A DNA stretch of 64,000 nt from Aeromonas piscicola (GCF_000820005.1 NZ_CDBL01000071.1:123882-187881), one strand, 5' to 3'; shown: positions 36,256 to 46,587, counted from the first letter of the stretch. A program made the numbers and translations. The notes: generated from the sequence alone by a model not told the origin.

Positions 36256-39200
36256 TCACAGTTTCTGCTGAGGCGCTGGGGCGCCGGGTCGTTCCGATCG
36301 CTTCATGATGAGGCGGAAGAAGAGCGGGATGAAGAAGATGGCGATGAAGGTGGCCGCCAGCATGCCGCCGATCACCGGCCAGCCGAGGGCATGGCGGCTC
36401 GCCGCGCCGGCGCCGCTGGAGGTGACCAGCGGCACACAACCGAGGATGAAGGCGAGCGACGTCATGACGATGGGGCGAAAACGCAGGCGCGCCGCCTCCA
36501 GTGCCGACTCGATGAGGCTCATTCCCTCCTCGTGCTTCATCACAGCGAACTCCACGATCAGGATGGCGTTCTTGGCCGCCAGCCCGACCAGCGTCACCAG
36601 CCCTATCTGGAAGTAGACGTTGTTGGTGAGCCCCACCAGCCAGGTCGCCAGCAGGGCGCCGAACAGGGCGAATGGCACTGCCGTGATCACCGCAAACGGC
36701 AGGCTCCAGCGTTCGTACTGGGCGGCCAGGATGAGGAAGATCATCACGATACCGAAGCCGAAGGCGGTGCCGGCGCTGCCTGCGGCCGCCTTCTCCTGAT
36801 AGGCAGACCCAGTCCACTCCAGCTTGGCGTCGTTGCCGAGCGACTCGTTGGCCACGGCCTCCAGTGCGGCAATGGCCTGACCCGAGCTGTAGCCGGGGGC
36901 GGGCTGGGCCATGATCTTGGCCGCCTGGAAGATGTTGAAACGCTCCACCAGTTCGGGGCCTGTGGCATCGCGTACCGTCACCAGGCTGCTGAGCGGTATC
37001 ATCTCCCCCTTGTCGGAGCGCACATAGACGTTGCGGATGTCGCTCTTCTTGGCGCGGTAGTCTGCCTCGGACTGCAATTGCACCCGGTAGGTACGACCGA
37101 ACTGGTTGAAGTCGTTGACATAGACCTGACCGAAGGTGGCCTGCATGGTGTCAAACACCGCATTGATGGGCAGCCCCAGCGCCTTGGCCTTCTCGCGATC
37201 CAGATCGAGATAGACCTGGGGCACGTTGGCGCGATAGGTGGAGGTGACGCTGGCGAACTCGGGGCGCTCTTTGGCCGCTTCCAGGAAGCGCTGCACCTCG
37301 GCCGAGAAGGCCTGGGCGTTGCCGGTGCTGCGGTTTTGCAGATAGGCCTCCAGCCCGCCTGTGGTGGACATGCCGGTGATGGGCGGCGGGTTGAAGGAGG
37401 CGACGAAGCCATCCGCCAGCCCCATCAGGCTCATGCCCTGGAAGGTCTTGGCCAGGGAGAAGGAGTCCTGCCCCGTGCCCTGGCGCTCGCTCCAGTCCTT
37501 GAGGGTGATGAAGCTGATGCCGCTGTTGCTGATGATGGCGTTGGAGAGGATGTCAAAGCCCGAGAAGGTGATGACGTCCTTGACGTTGGGGTTGGCCATC
37601 GCCATCCGGTCGAAGTCGTTCGCCACCGCCTGGGTACGGGTGAGGGAGGCCGCATCCGGCAGCATGACGGCGGAGAGCAGGTAGCCCTGATCTTCGTTCG
37701 GTACCAGCTCACCGGGCACCTTCAGCAGCAGGCCGTAGATGGAGACCAGGATGAAGGCGATGATGGTGAACGCCACTCCGACCCGACGGTTGAGGAAGGC
37801 GACCCCGCGCACGTAGCGACGGGTCAGGCCATCGAAGGCGTTGTTGAACCAGACGAAGAAGCGGGCCGGTTTGTGGTGCCCCTCCTTGAGCAGCACGGCG
37901 CACAGGGCAGGGGAGAGGGTCAGCGCCACCAGGCCTGAGATGGCCACCGACACCGCGACCGTGATGGCGAACTGCTTGTACATGACTCCCGTCATGCCGC
38001 CCATGAAGGCGACCGGCAGGAACACGGCGCACAGCACCAGCACGATGGCGATGACAGGGCCGGATACCTCCTGCATGGCGAGGATGGCGGCCTCCTTGGG
38101 CGAGCACTTCTTCTCCTGCATGATCCGCTCGACGTTCTCCAGCACTACGATGGCGTCATCCACCACGATACCGATGGCGAGCACCATGCCGAACAGGGTC
38201 AGCAGGTTGATGGAGAAGCCCAGCACCAGCATGCCGGCGAAGGTGCCGATCAGTGATACCGGCACCGCGATGCAGGGGATCAGGGTGGCGCGGAAGTTCT
38301 GCAGGAACAGGTAGACCACCACGAACACCAGCAGGATCGCCTCGAACAGGGTGTGTACCACCTCCTCGATGGAGATCTTCACGAACTCTGTGGTGTCGTA
38401 GGGGATCTGGTACTCGACGTCCTGCGGGAAGCGCTCCTTGAGGCGCAGCATGGTGGCATGCACCTGATCGGCCACCGCCACGGCGTTGGCGCCCGGTTGC
38501 AGGTAGGTGGCAATACCGATGGCGGGTTTGCCGTTGGCCTTGGCCAGCAGGTCGTAATCCTTGCCGCCCAGCTCGACCCGGGCCACGTCCTTGACCCGAA
38601 TTTTCGAGCCGTCCGGCATGGAACGGATGATGATGTTCTGGAACTCTTTCACATCCTCGAGGCGCCCCTTGGTCTGCACCGTGTAGGTGAAGTCGATGGG
38701 GGCCGTGGTGGGCTGTGCGCCTATCTTGCCGGCCGCAAACTGGGTGTTCTGCTCGCGGATGGCGCCTATCACGTCGCTCGGAGTGAGTTCGAGCTGGGCC
38801 AGCCGGTCCGGCCTGAGCCAGATGCGCATGGCGTAGTCGGTGCCGCCGAACAGGGTAGTGTCGCCGACCCCGGGAATCCGCTTGAGCTCGTCGATGATGT
38901 TGAGCAGGGCGTAGTTCGACAGATAGGTGGTGTCAAAGGTGCCGCCCGGGGATTGCAGGGTGACCACCTGCAGGATGGAGGTCGATTTCTTCTTGACCGT
39001 CACCCCCTGCTTCTTGACCTCTTCCGGCAGCTGGGCCATGGCGGCCGAGACCCGGTTGTTGACGTTGATGGTGGCCTGATCCGGATCGGTACCGATCTCG
39101 AAATAGATGTTGAGGTTCATCTGGCCGTTGGAGGCCGAACCGGACTGCATGTAGAGCATCCGCTCCACGCCGTTGATCTGCTGCTCCAGTGGTGCGGCCA

Positions 39201-39384
39201 CCGTCTGGGAGATCACCTCGGGGGTTGCACCCGGGTAGAAGGCGGTCACCGACACCACGGGCGGCGTTATCTGCGGATACTGCTCTATGGGCAGGGATCG
39301 CATCGCCGCCAATCCAGCCAGCACTATGATGATGGAGATCACGCTGGCGAAGATGGGACGTTCGATGAAGAACTTGGAAAACAT
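36256..39384 (-). CDS. multidrug efflux RND transporter (HAE1 family, AcrB-like)
   Basis: A 1042-residue inner-membrane pump with the AcrB layout: 12 helices and two porter loops. It begins [20 protein letters not shown]. The paired Asp residues of the proton relay lie in TM4 ([18 protein letters not shown]), which marks the HAE1 rather than the metal group. GMVLAIG and the late AILIVEFA segment are typical. AAGGAG precedes the ATG, 9 bp after the adaptor stop. In Aeromonas the AheABC pump is of this type, but I cannot equate them. No outer-membrane channel gene follows, so a shared TolC-like channel is expected. Confidence 0.93.
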   Translation of the reverse strand: MFSKFFIERPIFASVISIIIVLAGLAAMRSLPIEQYPQITPPVVSVTAFYPGATPEVISQTVAAPLEQQINGVERMLYMQSGSASNGQMNLNIYFEIGTDPDQATINVNNRVSAAMAQLPEEVKKQGVTVKKKSTSILQVVTLQSPGGTFDTTYLSNYALLNIIDELKRIPGVGDTTLFGGTDYAMRIWLRPDRLAQLELTPSDVIGAIREQNTQFAAGKIGAQPTTAPIDFTYTVQTKGRLEDVKEFQNIIIRSMPDGSKIRVKDVARVELGGKDYDLLAKANGKPAIGIATYLQPGANAVAVADQVHATMLRLKERFPQDVEYQIPYDTTEFVKISIEEVVHTLFEAILLVFVVVYLFLQNFRATLIPCIAVPVSLIGTFAGMLVLGFSINLLTLFGMVLAIGIVVDDAIVVLENVERIMQEKKCSPKEAAILAMQEVSGPVIAIVLVLCAVFLPVAFMGGMTGVMYKQFAITVAVSVAISGLVALTLSPALCAVLLKEGHHKPARFFVWFNNAFDGLTRRYVRGVAFLNRRVGVAFTIIAFILVSIYGLLLKVPGELVPNEDQGYLLSAVMLPDAASLTRTQAVANDFDRMAMANPNVKDVITFSGFDILSNAIISNSGISFITLKDWSERQGTGQDSFSLAKTFQGMSLMGLADGFVASFNPPPITGMSTTGGLEAYLQNRSTGNAQAFSAEVQRFLEAAKERPEFASVTSTYRANVPQVYLDLDREKAKALGLPINAVFDTMQATFGQVYVNDFNQFGRTYRVQLQSEADYRAKKSDIRNVYVRSDKGEMIPLSSLVTVRDATGPELVERFNIFQAAKIMAQPAPGYSSGQAIAALEAVANESLGNDAKLEWTGSAYQEKAAAGSAGTAFGFGIVMIFLILAAQYERWSLPFAVITAVPFALFGALLATWLVGLTNNVYFQIGLVTLVGLAAKNAILIVEFAVMKHEEGMSLIESALEAARLRFRPIVMTSLAFILGCVPLVTSSGAGAASRHALGWPVIGGMLAATFIAIFFIPLFFRLIMKRSERPGAPAPQQKL

Positions 39385-39393
39385 ACGAACTCC

Positions 39394-40593
39394 TTACTTG
39401 GCCGCGGCCTGGCTGACCATATTGGCGCTGATGGCCTTCATCTCGGCGGCCGAAACCGGCTTGACCACGGAACCAGGACGGGCCTTCATCAACCCCTCGA
39501 CTATGTAGCGTTCGCCGGGCGCAAGTCCGCTGTCGATCAGCACGCCGCTGTCGACCACGGAACCCAGCTTGACCGGCCGTGGCACCACCTTGTTGTCGGC
39601 ATCCACCACCATCACCATGCGGTCGGCCTGGGACTGGACTATGGCCCGCGGCGGCACCAGGATGGCGTTCTTGCGCAGCCCCAGATCGATGGTCATGCGC
39701 ACGAACTGGCCGGGCAGCAGGGCGCCTTTCTTGTTGTCGAAGATGGCGCGGGCACGGATGGTGCCGGTCTGGGGATCGACCCGGCTGTCGGAGAAGTTGA
39801 GCTTGCCCGCTTCCGGGTAGAGGGAGCCATCGGAGAGGCGGATATGGGTGCGCCAGGTGGTGGCATCCTTGGCCTCAATCAATCCCTTTTTCACCGAGTT
39901 CTCGAAGTTGAGACGATCTTGCTCCGAGTAGGAGAAGTTGACGTAGAGCGGGTCGAACTGGGTGATGGTGGTGAGCAGGCCATTTTCGCCGCTGGTAGAG
40001 ATCAGGCTGCCTTCGGATTGGGAGCTCTTGCTCGCCATGCCGTTGATGGGGGCCGTGACCTGGGTGTAGCTGAGGTTGAGATCTGCCTCCTTCACCTTGG
40101 CCTGGGCCGCCTGATGGCTGGCGACGGCGGCCTCGTAGTTGGCTATGGTGTCGTCATAGTCCTTGCGGCTCACCACCTGGCGTTTGAACAGGGGGATGAT
40201 GCGATCCCGATCGGCACGGGCCTTGTTGAGACGGGCCTGCTCCTGGGCAAGTGTGCCTCTGGATTGCTCCAGCGCCACCTTGTAGGGCTCGGGGTCGATC
40301 AGGAACAGCTCCTGGCCGGCGCTGACCGGCTGACCTTCCACATAGGTGCGCTTGAGCAGTATGCCGCTGACCCGGGAGCGTACATCGATTTCGCGAAAAC
40401 CGGCGGTTTCACCCACCATCTCGGCGGTCAGGGGCACATCGGTCAGCTTGACCTCGGCCACCACCACGGGCACGGGAGGCAGCGCCTGGGCACCGGCGGT
40501 CGATTCGTCGCCACAGGCGGTCAACAGGCCGGCCAGTGCAAGGGCAATACCACAACGCTTGAACCTGGCTTCCCTGACGTTTTGCACCTTCAT
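39394..40593 (-). CDS. RND efflux periplasmic adaptor (AcrA/MexA-like lipoprotein)
   Basis: Membrane-fusion protein of 399 residues that links the HAE1 pump to an outer-membrane channel. It has a lipoprotein signal with lipobox LTAC and a beta-barrel. The lipoyl half-motifs are VRSRVSGILLKRTYVEGQPV and LSYTQVTAPINGMA, flanking a helical hairpin (about 100-165). Two adjacent ATGs follow AGGAG; the second (40591-40593) has better spacing. It is first gene of the two-gene operon. No TetR- or LysR-type repressor gene lies upstream, unlike most acrAB loci. Confidence 0.93.
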   Translation of the reverse strand: MKVQNVREARFKRCGIALALAGLLTACGDESTAGAQALPPVPVVVAEVKLTDVPLTAEMVGETAGFREIDVRSRVSGILLKRTYVEGQPVSAGQELFLIDPEPYKVALEQSRGTLAQEQARLNKARADRDRIIPLFKRQVVSRKDYDDTIANYEAAVASHQAAQAKVKEADLNLSYTQVTAPINGMASKSSQSEGSLISTSGENGLLTTITQFDPLYVNFSYSEQDRLNFENSVKKGLIEAKDATTWRTHIRLSDGSLYPEAGKLNFSDSRVDPQTGTIRARAIFDNKKGALLPGQFVRMTIDLGLRKNAILVPPRAIVQSQADRMVMVVDADNKVVPRPVKLGSVVDSGVLIDSGLAPGERYIVEGLMKARPGSVVKPVSAAEMKAISANMVSQAAAK

Positions 40594-40933
40594 CATCACA
40601 CTCCTGTTGGATGGACAGCGATCGCCGTGCACACCTTTCTTCTGAACTGACATCATCAACAGCATGGTTACAAATTCAACTCATTGGATTACTGACAATT
40701 TTTCATGATAGAGCACGAATATTGAACCCAAGCTGCTCGGGGATGGAAGTTATCAGTGCCAATGGCGGCAGAGAGACGAGCCAGCGACAAATTGTGTCCC
40801 GGCGGCAGACGCACTCACTATAAGCGTTGTGCGCGGCGCGGGTGGTCTGGTGGGCATTATAAGAAGGAAAAGGGCGGGGAAGTGGGGGCCGGGTCACAGT
40901 GGGGGCGTCAAACGTCCCCACTGTGTGTTGTCA
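40594..40933. other. intergenic region upstream of the RND operon
   Basis: About 340 bp between the adaptor start and the xthA stop. It should contain the pump promoter. The only structure I can point to is the hairpin at 40896-40924 that belongs to xthA. No gene seen. Confidence 0.5.
40896..40924 (-). terminator. hairpin after xthA
   Basis: ACAGTGGGG and CCCCACTGT pair, with an inner CGT/ACG extension, ten bases past the xthA stop. There is no T-run on the minus strand. Confidence 0.6.
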
Positions 40934-41740
40934 TCAGGCGAAGCAGGCCCAGATGGGGGCGTGGTCTGAGGGTTTCTCGATGCCGCGCAGCTCGTAGTCG
41001 ATGCCGGTCTCGGTCACAGCGTCCTTGAGGGCGTTGGAGGCCATGATGAGGTCGATGCGCAGGCCGCGATTCTCGTCAAAGCCCTTGGAACGGTAGTCAA
41101 ACCAGGAGAAACGCTCGCACTCGGTGGGGTTGGCGGCGCGGAAGGTGTCGGTCAGGCCGAACCCTTTCAGCCGTTCCATCCATTCCCGCTCGATGGGCAG
41201 GAAGGAGCACTTGCCATCCCGCAGCCAGCGCTTGCGGTTCGCCTCGCCGATGCCGATGTCGAGATCGGTGGGAGAGATGTTCACATCGCCGATCAGCACC
41301 AGTTGATCGTCCGGGGTGTGGTGGGTCTCCAGATAGTGCTGCAGATCCTCGTAGAACTTCTGCTTGGCCGGGAACTTGGTCTCGTGATCCTGGCTCTCGC
41401 CCTGGGGGAAGTAGCCGTTCATCACCTTGATGAGGGAGCCATCTTCACGCTTGAAGGTGGCCATGATCATGCGGCGCTGGGCATCTTCCGGATCCGTGGG
41501 GAAGCCTTTTTGCACCTCGACCGGTTTCTGCTTGCTCATGATGGCCACCCCGTAGTGGGCCTTCTGGCCGTGGAATTCCACGTGATAGCCCATGGCCTCC
41601 ACATCCGCCAGCGGGAAGGCCTCATCGTGCACCTTGATCTCCTGCAGGCCGATCACATCCGGCTGGTGTTTGTCGATGATGGCTTGCAGCTGATGAAGAC
41701 GGGCGCGCAGGCCATTGATATTGAAAGAGATGATCTTCAT
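40934..41740 (-). CDS. xthA: exodeoxyribonuclease III
   Basis: Base-excision-repair AP endonuclease and 3'-5' exonuclease. The 268-residue product equals E. coli XthA in length. Catalytic features are Asn in SFNINGLR, the metal-binding Glu in [18 protein letters not shown] (Asp/Asn), the RIDLIMAS block and the final His in SDHAPIW. The ATG at 41738-41740 is chosen because homologues start MKxxSFNINGL, although upstream ATGs are in frame and no strong Shine-Dalgarno is seen. A repeat element lies between it and the next gene. Confidence 0.96.
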   Translation of the reverse strand: MKIISFNINGLRARLHQLQAIIDKHQPDVIGLQEIKVHDEAFPLADVEAMGYHVEFHGQKAHYGVAIMSKQKPVEVQKGFPTDPEDAQRRMIMATFKREDGSLIKVMNGYFPQGESQDHETKFPAKQKFYEDLQHYLETHHTPDDQLVLIGDVNISPTDLDIGIGEANRKRWLRDGKCSFLPIEREWMERLKGFGLTDTFRAANPTECERFSWFDYRSKGFDENRGLRIDLIMASNALKDAVTETGIDYELRGIEKPSDHAPIWACFA

Positions 41741-41855
41741 GTTCGGGATGCTCATGTCATTTTTATAAGTCGCTATTGGACTAGTAATCGGCGGTGGATG
41801 CAAGTTCCCGGAGGGGGCTCGGCACAGCTCCTCTGCCGGTTATAGGGCTTTCGGT

Positions 41856-41994
41856 AACCTGTTCACGATCTGTCGCGAGAGGCTGTCAGCAAGGTGAAGC
41901 GCAGCGCAGGAACCGGAGCGTATAGATATACGTGAGGATTCCGAGCTGCACATGAGCCTTGATCACAGCCTCGCAGCAAGATCGTGGGCAGGTT
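41856..41994. repeat. 139-bp MITE-like inverted-repeat element
   Basis: Left arm 41856-41886 and right arm 41965-41994 are about 30-base imperfect inverted repeats: AACCTG-nn-CACGATCT at the outside, CGAG and GGCTGT at the inside. Between them is a second hairpin (41909-41942) with GGAA...TTCC ends and a GCGTATA/TATACGT core. No transposase or target-site duplication is evident. The right end lies one base from the stop codon of the channel gene. Confidence 0.7.
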
Positions 41995-41995
41995 G

Positions 41996-42958
41996 TCAGC
42001 GGGTCATCTTCTTGACAAACACCACCACAAACAGCGCCAGCGTGAAGCTGCCGGTGAAGGCCTCGAAGGCGGCGAAGAGCCGTGACAGGCCTATGGGGGT
42101 GAAGTCCCCGTAACCCAGGGTGGTGAAGGTCACCACGCTGTAATAGAGGCACTCGAGCAGGAAGATGGCGTTCTGCTCCAGGGGGGCGTCTGGCCGGTAG
42201 ATGAGGTGGTTGCCGTTGAAGCTGAGGCCAAAGAAGAAGTAGAAGATGCTGCAGATGAAAATGAGCAGCAGAGAGAAGAGCACCACCCGCATGGGCGCCT
42301 CGCCATAGCCGCAGAAGAGATCGACGATCCAGGAAGTGAAGCGCTGGGTCGACCAGAGCGGCAACTGCAGCCGGCGCATGGTGAGCTCCTGCTGTATGTA
42401 GCGGCCGGACATGGTGAAGATGCCCTGGGCCTCCGAGGCCTTGCGCAGATCCCGGTAGGTCTCCTCGGCCTCTTTCAGCCAGATGCGGGCCTGCACGGGA
42501 TCGCGCTCCTTGCGGCCGCGCCGCTCCTGCATCAGCCGTTTGCCGGTGTTGAGGTTGTCGAGCCGGGTGTTGTGCCAGCGGATGCCGAGCAGGTTGACGT
42601 CGTCAAGCTCGGCGCAGTGCAGGTTGGCGTCGCTGAGATCCGCCTTCATCAGGCTGCCGCCCTTGATGCGGATGCCATAGAGGTGAGCTCCCTGCAGGTT
42701 GGCGCGATAGAAGTTGCACTGTTCCAGCAAGAAGCCCTGCGGGGCACCTTTCTTCACCAGGTTGAGGCCGGCCAGGTTGGCGCGGGCCAGTTGCAGGCCG
42801 TGGCACAGACCACCTTGCTGGATGTAGTGCTCCAGCTCGCGAGCGGTATGGGGACTCTGATGATCGGCGTGGGGATAGTGCCAGCGGCACAGTTCATGCT
42901 CCCCTGCCTCCTCGCTGCAGTGGCGCCCGTCCGCCACCAGATATCGACACATGGCCAT
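41996..42958 (-). CDS. pentapeptide-repeat potassium channel with Cys/His N terminus
   Basis: A 320-residue membrane protein. The N terminus has C4, H13/C14, C24 and H27 in a spacing that could bind zinc. A pentapeptide-repeat solenoid follows (about 55-128, A(D/N)LxG-type units such as RANLQGAHLYGIRIKGGSL), then a charged linker. A two-helix potassium-channel module completes it: TM1 about 222-246, pore loop with selectivity filter TLGYGD (280-285), TM2 about 292-316. GGAGGAA precedes the ATG. It lies 60 bp downstream of a REC-TPR response-regulator gene on the same strand and is probably in one operon with it. The C terminus ends right after TM2 at a repeat element. Confidence 0.85.
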   Translation of the reverse strand: MAMCRYLVADGRHCSEEAGEHELCRWHYPHADHQSPHTARELEHYIQQGGLCHGLQLARANLAGLNLVKKGAPQGFLLEQCNFYRANLQGAHLYGIRIKGGSLMKADLSDANLHCAELDDVNLLGIRWHNTRLDNLNTGKRLMQERRGRKERDPVQARIWLKEAEETYRDLRKASEAQGIFTMSGRYIQQELTMRRLQLPLWSTQRFTSWIVDLFCGYGEAPMRVVLFSLLLIFICSIFYFFFGLSFNGNHLIYRPDAPLEQNAIFLLECLYYSVVTFTTLGYGDFTPIGLSRLFAAFEAFTGSFTLALFVVVFVKKMTR

Positions 42959-43018
42959 CGTCTGTTTCCTCCCCTCGCCGAGTCTGTATCAGCATAGGCG
43001 AGCGGGCCGTGGCCGGGG

Positions 43019-44665
43019 TCAACTGAGCTGGGTAAACTCCTGACGCAGTTTGCGAAAACGATCCTGCTGTGCCGGGTTCAGGGGGATGCCGTCCAGCACC
43101 TCCAGCGTCTCCTTGCACTCGGCGCCAAACTCCGGGCTCTTGCGGTTTTTCTGCATCAGTTGCAGCAGCACCTGGATCTTGTTGAGGGCGGCACCGGTAT
43201 TGGCGGGGGCCCGGCGCAGCGCCTCGCGAAAGTGGCCCAGGGCCTGCTCCAGCTCGCCGCTCTGGTAGGCCTTGATGCCCAGTTCGTTGAGCTGCTGGTA
43301 ACGCTGGCGGCGCTCGAGCACCGTCTTGTCGTCGCGGGTGGCCTGGATGCAGGTGGTGAGCAGCCGGTCTTCATCCTCCGCCAGCAGCGCCTGCAGCGTC
43401 TCGGCATATTCGAATTCGCCGAGCTGGTAGAGGGCGAGTATGGTCTCGCCCAGCAGGCTGGGGGGCATGGTGCCCGGCTGATCGAGCCAGTTCTGGTTGG
43501 CGCGATAGAGCATCTTCTTGCCCTTGAGCAGCTCGCCCAGGGCGATCTGCACCCGGGCCTGGCAGATCTGCTCGAACACCGGGTAGTTGAACTCCGACAT
43601 CATCAGCGAATCGCGAATGCGCGACAGCGCCGAGTTCACCTGCTTTTGCAGGTTGGCGATGTGGTAGATGTCGTTGCTGTTGAGGGCGTACAGGGTCAGC
43701 GCCTGGATATAGGCCCCCAGATAGTGGGGAGTGCGATGGATGGAGTTGCGCGACAAGTCGATGAGCGACAGCAGCACGTCCTTGGCCTGGGCGTAGTCGT
43801 GGCGCAGCAGGCACACCTCCGCCAACCGGCGGGAGAGCTGTACCGACTGGGGGGAGATGTCCACAGCCCGTCTTAGTTCTTGCTGGGCCTGCTCGTCATT
43901 GCCGAGCGCCAGCTGGGATTCCGCCAGCCAGAGGTGGGCCTCCACCATCAGCGGGGTGTTCTTGAGGGTCGCCTGCAGGTGGCTCACCGCCTCCTCATTA
44001 AGTCCGAGCGTATGGCACGCCTTGCCCAGGGTCAGCCGGGCCCAGCTGTTCTCCTGGCCGGCCAGCAGCTGGCGCATCAGGCTGCGCGCCTCCTTGGCCT
44101 GCCCCAGCTTGAGCTGGGTATCGGCCTGCAGGCAGCGGCAGAAGTTGGCAAAGCGCGGCACCGCATCGGCCCGTTCGGCACAAGCGGCCAGCAGGGTGGG
44201 CAGATCGTCCTGGGCGAGGGCGCTGAACACGCTCTCCAGCGCCAGGCGGCGGGCGAGGGCGCGTTTGAGGCGAAACGAGAACTGCTCCTGGGAGAAGGGC
44301 TTCATCAGGTATTCGTCGGGCTCGGCCTCCAGCGCGCTCAACACCATGGCACGGGAGCTGTCGCCGCTCACCATGATCACCACGCTCTGGGGGGGGATGA
44401 GCTTCTGATCCCGCAGGCTCTCCAGCAGCTGGCGGCCGTTCTCGCCGACCCCCAGTTCGTAATCGAGCAGGTAGATGTCAAAGGTCTCTTTCTGGCAGCG
44501 CCGTCTGGCCTCCTCGGCCGAGTTGACATAGGTGATGCGATTGATGCCGATGTTGATCAGCATCGCCTTCATCATCACCTGAAAGGATCGCTGTTCGTTG
44601 ACCAGCAGGATGCGCTTGGGCTTGGGCGGGGCTTTTTTTTCTGGCTCGGGTTCCGGTGTCTGCAT
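43019..44665 (-). CDS. response regulator with REC and TPR domains
   Basis: A 548-residue cytoplasmic protein. A proline/lysine-rich N terminus (1-17) precedes a receiver domain (about 18-135) with the phosphorylated Asp 68 (DIYLLDYE), the switch Ser in VSGDSS and Lys 122 in MKPF. The rest is a TPR superhelix, with clear repeats near ARLTLGKACHTLGLNEEAVSHL, EAHLWLAESQLALGNDEQA and LNELGIKAYQSGELEQALGHF. There is no DNA-binding or enzymatic output domain, so output should be protein binding. No histidine kinase is adjacent. The potassium-channel gene follows by 60 bp. Confidence 0.9.
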   Translation of the reverse strand: MQTPEPEPEKKAPPKPKRILLVNEQRSFQVMMKAMLINIGINRITYVNSAEEARRRCQKETFDIYLLDYELGVGENGRQLLESLRDQKLIPPQSVVIMVSGDSSRAMVLSALEAEPDEYLMKPFSQEQFSFRLKRALARRLALESVFSALAQDDLPTLLAACAERADAVPRFANFCRCLQADTQLKLGQAKEARSLMRQLLAGQENSWARLTLGKACHTLGLNEEAVSHLQATLKNTPLMVEAHLWLAESQLALGNDEQAQQELRRAVDISPQSVQLSRRLAEVCLLRHDYAQAKDVLLSLIDLSRNSIHRTPHYLGAYIQALTLYALNSNDIYHIANLQKQVNSALSRIRDSLMMSEFNYPVFEQICQARVQIALGELLKGKKMLYRANQNWLDQPGTMPPSLLGETILALYQLGEFEYAETLQALLAEDEDRLLTTCIQATRDDKTVLERRQRYQQLNELGIKAYQSGELEQALGHFREALRRAPANTGAALNKIQVLLQLMQKNRKSPEFGAECKETLEVLDGIPLNPAQQDRFRKLRQEFTQLS

Positions 44666-44775
44666 CTGTCTGGGTCAGGGCGCTACGGGCGGATAACAGA
44701 AGTGTGCCACCAAAGCGCGCAGACAGGCAATTGAACATGGGGTGGGTACCCTGTTTTTCGGCAAAGCCCCGTTAT

Positions 44776-45822
44776 TCATGGCTTTTTCTGCACCAGATAG
44801 GGGGCAAATTGCGAGCTGTAGTCGGCCCGAAAGCCCTGCTCCGTCTTGATGATGAGGTAGACCGCCAACTGATGTGCCTTGGCGAAGGCCATGGCCTGCT
44901 CTGGCCCCATCACCATGAGCGCCGTGTCGAGGGCGTCGGCTTCCAGTGCGGTCGGGGTGATCACGCTGGCGGAGACCAGTTTGTGGGTCACAGGCGCACC
45001 CGTGGCGGGATCTATGATGTGGGAGTAGCGCTGGCCATCGAGCTCGTAATAGTTGCGATAGCTGCCGGCGGTACTGAGCGCCATGCCGTTCGGGCTCACC
45101 ACATCGGAGAAGGCCCCCGGTTGATCGGAAGGCTCGACGATGGCCACCCGCCAGGGGTTGCCCTTGCCGTTGTTGCCCTTGCTGCGCACGGCGCCGGCCA
45201 CCTCGATCAGATAATTGTGTACCCCCTTGCTCTCGAGCAGGCTGGCGATCTCGTCCGAGGCTGCGCCCTCACCCAGGGTAGAGAGATCGAGATAGAGCGC
45301 CGGGATTGTCTTGCCGAGCAGGAAGTGATCCCCCTCTGGCGTCAGGCTCAGCTTGTCTATGCCCACCCTGAGGCGGGCTGCGGCAATTTGCCCGGCATCT
45401 GGCCGCTTGATCGGGCGCTTGTCCGGGCCGAATCCCCACAGGTTGACCAGCGGCCCCACTGTAACGTCCAGCTTGCCCTGGGTGAGGTGCCCGGCATCCA
45501 TGCCCTGCTGCACTATCCTGGCCATGGCCGCCGGAATGACAGTGGGCTGCTTGCCCGTGCTCTGATTGAAGCGGGAGATGAGGGAATTCGGATCGTAGGT
45601 GGAGATCTCGTGGTTCATCCGCGCCAGCAGGGAATCGACCTCTTGTTGCAGCGCGGGCTCGCCCCCCGGGAAGGGATCGCTCACCGTCACCACATAATAG
45701 GTACCCATTGTCTTGCCCTGAATGCGGGTCTGGGTCGGCGCAGGCTGGCAGGCGGTCAGCGCCAGCACCAGGGTCAGCAAGAGGCCGCGCAGGGCCAATA
45801 CCGGGGGAAACGACATAAGCAA
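44776..45822 (-). CDS. apbE: FAD:protein FMN transferase ApbE (lipoprotein)
   Basis: Attaches FMN covalently to Thr/Ser of exported flavoproteins such as NqrB/NqrC and RnfG. The 348-residue protein has a lipoprotein signal (LALTAC) and the core segments QGKTMGTYYVV, DLSTLGEGAASDEIA and the Mg/FAD site HIIDPATGAPV. The catalytic Asp is in EADALDTALMVMG. It stands alone here rather than at the end of an nqr operon, so its targets are encoded elsewhere. DLSTLGEG replaces the more usual DLG(A/G)IAKG. Confidence 0.93.
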   Translation of the reverse strand: MLMSFPPVLALRGLLLTLVLALTACQPAPTQTRIQGKTMGTYYVVTVSDPFPGGEPALQQEVDSLLARMNHEISTYDPNSLISRFNQSTGKQPTVIPAAMARIVQQGMDAGHLTQGKLDVTVGPLVNLWGFGPDKRPIKRPDAGQIAAARLRVGIDKLSLTPEGDHFLLGKTIPALYLDLSTLGEGAASDEIASLLESKGVHNYLIEVAGAVRSKGNNGKGNPWRVAIVEPSDQPGAFSDVVSPNGMALSTAGSYRNYYELDGQRYSHIIDPATGAPVTHKLVSASVITPTALEADALDTALMVMGPEQAMAFAKAHQLAVYLIIKTEQGFRADYSSQFAPYLVQKKP

Positions 45823-46146
45823 TATCTCTATCTTGAACAGGGCTTTGTGCCATGGGCCGCCAGCTTAGCCAAGCGGCTGGCGGCTGGCGAGTGGCCGTGT
45901 GGAAAATGGCGGGAGAAAATTAAACAGGGGTGGGCCGGGATAGGGGGCGGTGCGTATCCATTCAGGCTCAGCGTCTGTTGTGAATAAGGTCAATCGGGTG
46001 ACCTGACCCGCAGCTTTGCGCTAAAGCCATAGCCGATTGACAACATTTGAGTAGAATAAGGTCGATTTTGACAGCATCTTTGCCAGTCCGGGCGCTAGCC
46101 TGCAGGCAATCGTGTTGCCATCTATTGCCAATCAAAGGAGAGGATG
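45823..46146. other. divergent intergenic region, apbE/azurin
   Basis: About 324 bp. It contains the inverted repeat GGTCA-atcggg-TGACC (45988-46003), a possible regulator site, and an AT-richer stretch before azurin. I found no good FNR (TTGAT-N4-ATCAA) site. No gene seen. Confidence 0.45.
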
Positions 46147-46587
46147 ATGAAAAAGGCGATTACCCTGCTGTTTCTGAGTACCCTGGCGGCCCCGGCTCTG
46201 GCCGATGAGTGCGCGTTGGTCATCGAAGGCAATGATGCCATGCAGTACAACCTCAAAGAGATGAGCGTACCTGCTACCTGCAAAGAGGTGACAGTGACCC
46301 TCAATCACACCGGCAAGATGCCGGTGACCGCCATGGGCCACAACTGGGCGCTGGCGAATACCGCCGACTATCAGGCCGTGGCCACCGCAGGCATGAGTGC
46401 CGGTGCCGACAACAACTACCTGCCCAAGGATGATCCGCGCGTGCTGGCCCACACCAAGCTGGTGGGCGGTGGCGAGAGCACCAGCGTCACCTTCAAGACC
46501 GACGGCCTGGCCGGTAAAGACCTCACCTTCTTCTGCTCCTTCCCCGGCCACTTCGCCATGATGAAGGGCACCTTCAAGATCGGTTAA
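46147..46587 (+). CDS. azu: azurin
   Basis: Periplasmic type 1 blue-copper electron carrier. The 146-residue precursor has a Sec signal (cleavage at ALA-DE), leaving about 127 residues, the usual azurin size. Copper ligands are the His in MGHNWALA, and Cys, His and Met in FFCSFPGHFAMMKG. The N-terminal disulfide partners are Cys in DECALVIEG and SVPATCKE. The second of two adjacent ATGs is chosen for spacing from AAAGGAG. It would carry electrons to periplasmic reductases or peroxidases. Its own terminator follows. Confidence 0.96.
   Translation: MKKAITLLFLSTLAAPALADECALVIEGNDAMQYNLKEMSVPATCKEVTVTLNHTGKMPVTAMGHNWALANTADYQAVATAGMSAGADNNYLPKDDPRVLAHTKLVGGGESTSVTFKTDGLAGKDLTFFCSFPGHFAMMKGTFKIG

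Noticed and set aside
45823..46146. FNR site controlling azurin
   Set aside because: No TTGAT-N4-ATCAA-like sequence with both halves was found.
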